In this document: in pieces, positions 1-9,700 of the stretch
Position numbering within the stretch: position 1 is the stretch's first letter
How the letters are laid out: each line of letters begins with the position of its first letter
From: Zeugodacus cucurbitae
Lineage: Eukaryota > Arthropoda > Insecta > Diptera > Tephritidae
DNA: 64,000 nt
Direction: 5' to 3'
Assembly (NCBI RefSeq): GCF_028554725.1
Contig: NC_071671.1
Location: 10,350,001-10,414,000, forward strand
Made by a program: the position numbers and the translations under genes
The notes under the pieces: model-generated
What the model was told of the DNA's origin: nothing
Database searches by the model: none
The model's input: only the letters and a program-made list of their open reading frames with translations

Positions 1-2
1 AC

Positions 3-615
<613 letters not shown>

Positions 616-683
616 TTTCCGTCAATTCAGCTATACAATGTCTTTAAAATGATATTAGAATTTTAAGTGAATCCTTTATAGAG

Positions 684-689
684 AATAAA
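684..689 (+). terminator. poly(A) signal of Rpb12
   Basis: An AATAAA hexamer lies 69 bases after the Rpb12 stop codon in AT-rich sequence, with T-rich sequence just downstream. Its position fits the 3' end of that transcript. Confidence 0.7.
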
Positions 690-1019
690 TATAGTATAGT
701 AAAAGCAAATTGACTTTTTATTTCATAAACACTACTAACTTGTGTTTAATAGTTAAAATAATTAGCGGCGGAGAGTTACTAGGCAACAAAACAGTATTTT
801 ATGTGTACATATATATTTTAAAGAGAATTATTAAATAAGAACCTAGGGCCATAATTTAAGTTTGTTTTTCGAGGTGAACATTCTGTTTAGTATTATGAAA
901 TTGGTTGTTATCATTGCCATATAAGCTAAGTCAAGGGAACGTAACGTTGTCGGTAGTCAGAAGATTAATAGTTTTGCCTACGACAGTTGTTGTTGTAAAG
1001 GTTATCTAAACCTGACTGA

Positions 1020-1436
1020 ACTTCAATTGTCATCGAACGATAGACATGAAACGAGCTGTTTCGAAAGGAACGGACCAAAGGGAAATTGGTTTTAAATGGG
1101 TAAGGGGTTTCTGCGGAAACATCGCAACAGAAACTGGAGAGCATTTAATTATACTTATGATACCAGGAAGCATACTGGCTTCGTTGTGAATGTGCTCGAC
1201 CGAAGATATCAAGAGGCAACCTGTGACTGTCCGGAGAGCGGTGTCCGGACAAGTCTGTAGCTTCCATAACTACATCTTTCTGCAACCGGGCGACCATATT
1301 GGAGTGGCGTAGGTTATGGCCGACCTGGTAAGTTGCCGGCAACGTTTCTTTTTCCTTTCCCCATGGCGGTCATGTCTACCTAATCCGAACGAACCCGTCC
1401 AAGGCCCATCGAATCAAACACAACAACAACAATGTA
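1020..1436 (+). repeat. Possible retroelement 3' fragment with (CAA)n tail
   Basis: This island is clearly richer in G and C than its surroundings and ends in ACACAACAACAACAA on the plus strand, a tail style seen in some insect LINEs and SINEs. Short open frames on the minus strand match nothing I recognise. The assignment rests only on composition and the tail. Confidence 0.3.
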
Positions 1437-2910
1437 CATATTGAAATAGGTGTTTAGGTCATATTCGTAAAACTTTACTTTCTATGCCTATGTTTTCAAC
1501 TTTAATATGGCCAGCGTCGTAGTTTTTCTGCTATATAAACCTAAGGGTAATGATGCACGTACTTAACAGATTAGTTAATATTCATTATTTCTTCCATGTG
1601 TATATCCCACCCCCAAATGCAATAAGAACTCTTCGCTTATTTTTTTAAACTAATTTTAAGATGTTTATTTTCAATATTCAGAATTATAAATTAAACTAAA
1701 AACACATTTGACATTTAATTATCATACGCAACAGTCCACACAGGCTGAAGGTCTTCTTTAATGCTTTTTAGTATGTTTTAAATCTTTAGTTCTTTTGTTT
1801 GTTCTTTGTGTGTTCATAAATGACTTTTAAACGCTGCTATTACCGTTACACATAATTTAATTATTAAGTATAATTTTAGGTTTCCGTAATGGCGGTGACT
1901 TTACTACTTTTTTGTAGGTTGTATTTTTTTTTTTTTTTTGTTTTAAACTTTCTTTACCTAAACTAAAATTTATTAATCTCAATTAATTTAGCTTTTCTTT
2001 AATTTCTGGTATTTTTTTCATTTAATTATTTTCTATTGTTGCCAAAACGTGCTTAATTAGCTTTTAGAAGATTTCTAATTTTTGTTTGTTGTTTTTTGTA
2101 TTTGCAAAAGGGCGTTTACAACATTTTAAACTACGTGTGTATACCACTAAACGGCTGCGTTTGCGCTTCTCAAATATATGTATGTATGTCTGCTACTAAT
2201 ACTTCTTCTTGAAAAAACACTACAATTTTTTCTTATTTTTTTGTTTTTTTCTGCTTAAAATTCATTTATTTGTTTTTCTTTTCTTTTCTTTTTTTACTTA
2301 TAACCATCACTTCGTTTCGAATTCTTTTTTGCTTTAATATAAGTTTAGTTTTAGTTAAAGTTTTTTTGTTGTTAATTTTCAGTCCATTACATTCGCGTTC
2401 CGTCTTGCGCTTACTAAGTGCTACATACATCAAGTTTATACTTTCTTTTAAATTTTGTTTTTGTATTTTTCTTACTAAATTGTGTATAATGAGTTAAAAT
2501 CACTAAGTTTGAGAATTGTTGCATACATGCGTGTATTTTTTATTTTTATTTTTTTAATATCAACTAAAGCATATTTTAAGCAATAAAAGGCGACTTAAAG
2601 GTGACTTAAAGCATACAATTTATATAATAATAATAAAATTAATTAATAATAAATTAGCTTTAATAAAAATGTAAAAATAAGGCAATCGAATGAGTATAAA
2701 GCAGTGTAGCTTTGGAATTCACAATTTTTTTACTTAAAATTGTTTATGATTTTTGTTTTCGTGTTTTTTCTTTCTTTGCAATTTTAGGTTAGTTTCCGTC
2801 AAACTGCATTTGTGGCAAGTTGGCGCTAAAGAAATTAGTGCCTTGGCATATTATTGAGTATTTGGTATACAAAGTGGCATTCTCTGCAGTAAACTTGTGT
2901 TGAGTTTTGT

Positions 2911-2965
2911 CATATTTTGCTTTAGGTTAGGTTAGGTGAACTAACCTAACCATATTTTGCTTTAG
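2911..2965. repeat. Foldback TTAGG-type insertion between 15-bp direct repeats
   Basis: The 15-mer CATATTTTGCTTTAG occurs at 2911-2925 and again at 2951-2965. The 25 bases between are a hairpin: arm GTTAGGTTAG (2926-2935), loop GTGAA, arm CTAACCTAAC (2941-2950). This is the signature of a short hairpin inserted with a target duplication. The arm holds TTAGG units. Confidence 0.75.
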
Positions 2966-4319
2966 TTTTAAAATTTTTTGTTACTTATGCTGTATTTTTG
3001 TAATTGTTTGTGTGTGTTTATATACTTTCTGTTGACAAATGGCAACATAAATTTATCATTTTGCTTTTCATCTTTATTTTTATATAAAGCAAAATAATAA
3101 ATTAATATTTATATGAAATTAAATAGCTAATGAGGTCAATACTTTCGCTAAAGTATCTAAATTATTTTTAAATATTTTTTTTTATCAATGAAGTTGGCAA
3201 ATTAAAGCTTCGTTTAAACATTAACTATAACTATACATAGGCAATAGATACTTGTGTATTTTGTAATCATTATTAGCATTAACAAATTTAATTAAATTTA
3301 ATTTAATAATAATAGAATATAATTTAATTTAATTAAGTATGAAATGTTTTAATCTACACATTTTGAATATTAATGTAATACATATGTATATGCGCTGCAT
3401 TAGCAGTTTTCATTTTTTTTGTTTAGTTTAAGTTTTAAGAGAAAACATAGCTCAGGTACATTATAACTTAAAAGTAAGTAACTTAGATTCGTACATTTTG
3501 TAGCAATTGAAACAAATTATAGGAAAATATTAAAAAATTTTAAACGCATATGCATTTATTTTGTGTGTGACTGTATTTTTTCACTTTATTTAAAATACAA
3601 TAAAATATTTACTTTAATAAATATTTCATATGAATTAAGTAGCTTTTTATTGTGTAAAAATTATAGTACGTCTTTTAGCGTTTCATAATCATCAAAAATA
3701 TCTAAAATAAATGGCTCGAGTATTCGATTTAAAATGTTGTGCTTTTATGCATTGCTGGTATTTACAAATTTTGTATGAGAAAAATTATAAAAAAAATGCT
3801 TAATATGCTAAATAATAATTAAATTATATTTGTATTAAATATGAATTTATATATTGTATTTAATTTTTCTTTACACAAGTGTAATTGAATCAGAAACCTC
3901 AAAAATGGTAGTTCAAAGCATGTAAAAAAAAACATATATTTTTTATGATTCAAAAAACAATTAAAAATAAAAATAAGAAATGAAAATTATTTTTTGTTTA
4001 TTGGTTTTTATTATTAAGACGGTATACCGTTTAAGTAACGGTATTATAATTGTAACACCGCATTGATTATAAAAAATATAAGATTTTAAGTTTAAATTCA
4101 ATACAAAATTATTAAATTTTCTACAAAAGAATATTTAATTATAATACTTTAAAATATGAAAGAAATAAATAGCAATTTAATGAAAATATAATCAAGAAAA
4201 TATACAAAATATTCAAAAGTAATATTTACATTTACTTTATGACTTTGTCTGCGACAATAGAAAGTAAAAAATTAAATTCGAAATCGCATACAATATTTAA
4301 ATCAACAGCTGAACTGATG

Positions 4320-4442
4320 AAATAAAACCCGTTACCAGCACCTTTTAAGTAAACTTATAGGGATTTATGCCCTGCCAAGTACAGTACCCTGACATGACTT
4401 ATTACAGGAATGTTTTATGTATGCTACAACAACAACAATATC
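4320..4442 (+). repeat. Possible short retroelement with (CAA)n tail
   Basis: A non-AT-rich segment in AT-rich DNA ends in ACAACAACAACAAT, like the 1020-1436 fragment. No coding potential is seen and the family is unknown. Confidence 0.25.
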
Positions 4443-4724
4443 AAAACCGATGCGTAAGACTAAAAACTAATAATACACATTTCACTAGAAAATTTAAGTT
4501 TTTTAAAATGCGTCACCATTGAATGCTTGCAACGAATACCCGAGTGTGCGGCGCTGTGAAATAATATACAAATGCAGCGCCCACTCAATAATCAATTTAC
4601 ACCCACTAAGATTCAATTCAACCTGGCATAAGTTGCTAAGCTGGTATAATATCAGTTTACACACACACAAGTTAAACTGCCAAATTCAATTATCAAACAC
4701 CAGCGCGTATCTGACAGCACCGCT

Positions 4725-6732
4725 CTACGTTCTCAACGCCGTCTTCTTGCACTTTTTCGCCAGTCTACGCTGCTGCTTGTCTCTCTTCTTTTGTTGCTGC
4801 TTCAACTTGTCACACACTTTCTTCACACCACGGCGCTGCTTCTGCACTACATTGGGGTGAGCGCGCACAGTATGTACGATGAGGCTGCTGCTCTGCTTGA
4901 AGGCCTGCATGCAATGGCCACAGCGTTGCTTCTTCGCGCGATGCTTCCAGTGTTTGTGCAACGCCAGCGAACCCTTTGTGTGGTAGTTGAAGACGAGCAT
5001 TGCGGCGGCGCGACGCTTATCTTGTGCGCACGCGCGGCAGCTCAGCTTGTGATCCACCATGCGGTTCAAGTACTTGTCGCGCAGCATGGCGACTATCACC
5101 TCTGGCGGCGCGCGTATTTTCTTCGGCTGCGCTTGCTTGCGCGACGAACGCTTGTCATTGGCGGCGCTCTGTTGTTGTGCTAGCTGCGGTTGCGTGGGTG
5201 CCGTTTGTATAACGGAGACCTGCGCGGCCTTTGGCAACACGGCGACGGCGGGCTGCGCAGTTGATGTGGGCATAGTTGTGGGTGCGGCTGTGGCCTCGTC
5301 GGCATGCGTGGGTTTCTTGCTGAAGTCCAGTGGCGCGGTGAGATACTGCTGCTGCGAGGCGGCGTCCGCCAGCAAGGGCAACAAGGTGGCTATTTGTGAA
5401 AGCGACTTGCGGCGCTTGCTGGGTGGCTTCTGTGACTGCGACGGCGTTTGCGCTGGCTGTGGCTGCAGCGGTTGCATAGGTTGGGGCTGCGACATGATGG
5501 GTGCGATAGGCGCCAGCGTGACGGCTGGTGTGGCCAACAACGCTTGTCGCGCGGGACTCTGTCTTTGCTGGTTGGATTGTTGTGAGGTGCTAGTGTGGCG
5601 CTGCTTGTGCGTACTGCCCACCTTCGGCGTGATGGTCAGCGTTATGTCCTCTTTGTTGCGCAAATACTCGATGTACTCCTCTGTCTCGCTAAGCATGCGC
5701 TTGCGTTGTGAGGGTGCGGGTTTTGCCTGCAGTTCCGCGGGTTGTTGACTCTCATGCGCGGTCTCCGTTGGCGTTGGCATCGCCGGGTACATGAGCGGCG
5801 TCTCGGCGTAATACTTATTGATTATGTCCTTGACATAGTTTTGTATATGCGTGCTGACCTTATTCAAATTCTGATACTCCATATTGGTGAGGAAGGTGGC
5901 AGCAGCGTTTTGCTTGTTGTTCTCCTTGTTGTCGCGATCCGAGTGTAGCAGATCAAGACGATGTTCGCGGTTGTTGTTGTGCGCGGCATTCGTGGTACGT
6001 TGGTTGAGCGTTCGTGTTCTCGTATGTTGGTTGTGGTTGTTTTGTTTGTTGTTATTGTTGTTGTTGTTATACGCGGGAGGCGATCTAATAAGCTGCTCTT
6101 GATTCTCTTGATCTTCATCATTGTCCAGATGCTGCTGATATTTGCGCTTGTTGTTGCTGCTGTTATTGTTACTGCTGCTAGCCGCCGTTGCTGCTGCAGC
6201 TGCGGCCGCCATCATTTCGATTGCACTCTCTGTTGTCTCCTGCAAATCGAAGTTTTCGCTCAAGAATGCCGACATCGCCTTTCTCTGCTCACTATTACTG
6301 TAACTGCTGCCGTTTGTTGTTGCTGCTGTTGCAGCGCTAGTCGTATACTGTCTACCACCTTTCAACGGTGATGCGCCACCATCGCTCGACGATGCGGTCG
6401 ATGAGGCAGACGATGGTGTATTCTCATCGTCACCCGTCGAGTGTTGTCGCCGACGCATATGATTGCTAATGTTGTTGCTGCCGTTGTGGTACTTCATACG
6501 CTGCTGCTGTTGCTGCAGCTGCAGTTGTTGCTGATAGCTGGCAAAGTTGCTGTTGTTGCTTAGGGAATGGAGTAGCGCCGCAGCCTCTTTGGTCGTCCAT
6601 TGTGAAGGCAGTTTATTATTGAACAGGAGTTGATGATTAGCTGGCATTTTCAACTCTTGCACGCCTCCCGCCTTATGAAAATCCTGAGCGACTGAAGCGG
6701 TATTGCGACTGATGGCGTCCATTTTTAGTAGG
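4725..6732 (-). CDS. chn: chn last coding exon (C-terminal fingers)
   Basis: A CCCTGCAG acceptor precedes 6732. The frame enters as Arg-Leu-Leu-Lys-Met-Asp and runs to TAG at 4727-4725. It carries Asn/Gln repeats, the PLDFSKK motif, and two terminal fingers (CRAC...H-x4-H with a long loop; CGHC...H-x4-H), followed by a strongly basic tail. Confidence 0.85.
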
Positions 6733-9700
6733 CTGCAGGGGGAAGGAAGAAATTAAAATGGAAATTAGTATGATATTTTGAGTATTGGCGTTTAGTAATT
6801 AAATAGTAATTGAATTTTATTAAAAAAATTAGAATAAATTAAATAAAGAAAATCATAAATGAGGAGAAAGAGGGGTATACAAAGAGATAAAACTATATCA
6901 AATGCCACAAAATCTTTAATAAATCGCTTAATTTGAAATAAATATAAATTGTTTTTAACTAAAAAATGTGTTAGGGTGGATTATACTAAAAAAAACAAAA
7001 AACGGAATATTGGGTATTTTTTATGTATGTATGTGTATAAAAACAGTCAAGAAACGATTAAAGTGTTTATCAAGAACGCATATGGATCACATATTAACAA
7101 AAAAATAATAGATGATCATAAAAATTAAGTTTTTTGAGGTTATATGAAAGATCACTGACAACTTAACGAACGTCTAAGGAGAACACAAACTTGACGAAAC
7201 CAACAAAACAAAGTAAACCAATAATGAAACTCAAACATTTTTATAGTTTTGTTGTTTCTTTTACCGCGCATAGTCTTCCGGATCACTTCCGTCTGCCTCA
7301 AGATATTGAAATAATCGCTCTGAGCCGCGTTTCTGCGCGGCCGCATTCGGTAAACCGCCGGTGAGTAGTTCGTGCGGCGGTATTAGCGAACCATTGGCGC
7401 TCAGACGCCAACCCACCATCGATGTGGGGTTTACAATGATTTCCTGTAGGGGGCCGCCGGTAATATTACCGCTGCCATTATCATTTGTTGTTGTTGTGGT
7501 GTAAATCGTTACCGAACCACCGCCGCCAACGTTGCCACCTTGATTGCTGGAAGTGGATGAGCTGCCACCGCCGCCACCACCACTATTTGTTGTATGACTT
7601 TTGGGTGCGGAAGGCGAAAAATATACAATAGTAAATGCAAAGGTGTGGAGATTTAAAAAAAAAATAAACTAATGCTGAATGTAAGGGCTAACAATTAGTG
7701 ATCATTTTCAATTAGATTTTTTTTCCTGATCTACCTTTAACTTGACGCCCCTAACTGTCTGTCTTGTATGTAAAGGCTAATATTTAACGGTTTATTTACC
7801 AGTATGCCAGATTCGAATTTGAAAATATATTTACACTTGTATCACTTGCTACTAAAGAGTTGCCAATTGTGCGCAATATATTCGAACTCGAATTCGAGCT
7901 CGACATATTGCCGTTAATTAAGTGGTTAGTTGGATTTTGAGTAGCGCGCGCCGGTCGCGTATCATTGGGACTGCGCGTGCAAAGCGCGTGTGGAAAGCAC
8001 AGAGAAGAAAGAAATTACAAGTATTAGATTTTAGCTAATTAATTTCGAAAGCTGCTGCCTTCGTTGTTAGTACTACTACGCAGAGCTTATAGCTAGTTGT
8101 TAGTGGAGGTTAGTTGTTTAGTATTGCTGCGGCCGCTAAAATGCCTACAACGCTAACTACAGTTTAGTAGATAATTTAGTTAAATTCAGTTAGTAAGCAG
8201 AAACAATTCAATTAAAATAATATAAATACTCACTGCACTTCGTTGATGTGCGCTTGGAACTCCTCCTGCGTGTCGCCGAGGAAGGAGCACTTGTTGCAGG
8301 CGCGCTTGTTGTGCACTTTCAGCACATGAGTGGCCAGGCGTTCGGAGCGCGCCGCCTTGTAGTCGCACAGCAGGCAGACGAACGGTTTTGTGTGGGTATT
8401 CAGATGACGCTTCAAGCCCCACTTATCCGCGCCGGACCACGGACAGTAACAGCAGGTGAAACGTTTCTCACGCTTCGGTTTCAGGTTGCCACTAGCAGCG
8501 CCAGAGTTGCAAACAATGCCACCATTAGCGCCGGCGACACCACCACCGACAGCGATGTCATCTTGCTTCTCCTGCTTGAGTTGTGGCAGGGGTGCGTCGG
8601 CAGCCCTGGCCACCGCCTCGATGGTCTCCGCAATGCTCATGCTCGACGATGTCGGTTGGCGTTGCGCTTCCAGGAATGCATTGTCCAGTTGTACGTTCGT
8701 GCCCTGGAATATGATGTTCGGTTTTTGCTCGGGTGAGCCACAACTGTTGATCGTATTGTTTGTGTGTTGTGTATTTGCCGAAGTGATGGTGACGTTGCCA
8801 CGACCGCCAGCATGCTGATTGCCGCCGGCGCCACCATTATTGGACGTGCTCGAGGGTACGTGACGTCGCGTCTTATTGATGTCATACTGCAATTCGCGAT
8901 GCATGCGCAGGAAATGCTTCTTCACATGATCGGCCCGATTGAATTGCTTGAGGCAAGCGAAGCACTGGAAGGGCTTCTCCTCTTTGTGTATGTTCTCGTG
9001 ACGAGTGTAAAGATCTCGCCGATCGGTGGAGTACGGACAGTGGGTGCAGGCGTAACGCTTTTGCACTTGTACACCGCCATTGTTGTTGTTGGCATTATTG
9101 CCATTTTGGTGGTTGTTATGAGAGTTGTTGCTGTTGTTGTTGTTGTTGTTGTGTGACTTCTTACGACTATTGCCACCACTTGAGCTGGTGACCGTACCGC
9201 TGCTGTTCGATGTTGTAGGTGTGGTCTGCTGTTGGTTCTGACCGGCATTCATGGTGTTGCCGGAGGTTGAAGGACTAGTGTAGATCACTTCGGTGGTAGA
9301 ATCGTTGCGATTTTTAGATCTACAAATAAGGAATTACAAAATATGGTTAGTTTATGAAAAAAATCGTGAAAATTCAGGAAAAATTTCAAAAAAATTATTT
9401 AATATAAAAAAATAAAAATTAAATATAAAAATTAAATGATTGTTAAACAGTGACTTAAATTTATTAATTTCTAAAGTAGTAAAATAACATTAAGGTTATG
9501 TCACACCCGCAACAGTTTGCTCTAGCTTCAAATATGATTCAAAAATTCTTTCAATCAAACTGAATTCGCTCACATGTTGGAGCATATTTCAATTTTAACA
9601 TCAATACAATTTATTTTTGAAACATTTTTTCTTTTATCTAAAGCCTTCAAACTCAATAGTCCCACCGCTTCGCTGAAGACCCTACGAAAATGAGGCGTAT

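Larger units (their letters stand above)
700..4724. other. AT-rich intergenic stretch and likely chn 3' UTR
   Basis: No supportable coding region. The sequence is very AT-rich, with T-runs on the plus strand at about 1925-2500. The part nearest 4724 should contain the 3' UTR of the minus-strand chn gene. I could not single out one poly(A) site, because TTTATT occurs many times. Specific repeats inside are listed separately. Confidence 0.6.

Noticed and set aside
2926..2950. Interstitial telomere repeat
   Set aside because: Only two TTAGG units per arm in a hairpin, and Diptera do not use TTAGG telomeres; better described as a foldback insertion.
5059..5748. Plus-strand open frame of 229 codons rich in Cys and Gly
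   Set aside because: It is the antisense shadow of the last chn exon; its composition mirrors Gln/Ala/Pro codons on the other strand.
8248..8818. Overlapping plus-strand frames of 120-160 codons
   Set aside because: Antisense shadows of the chn zinc-finger exon.
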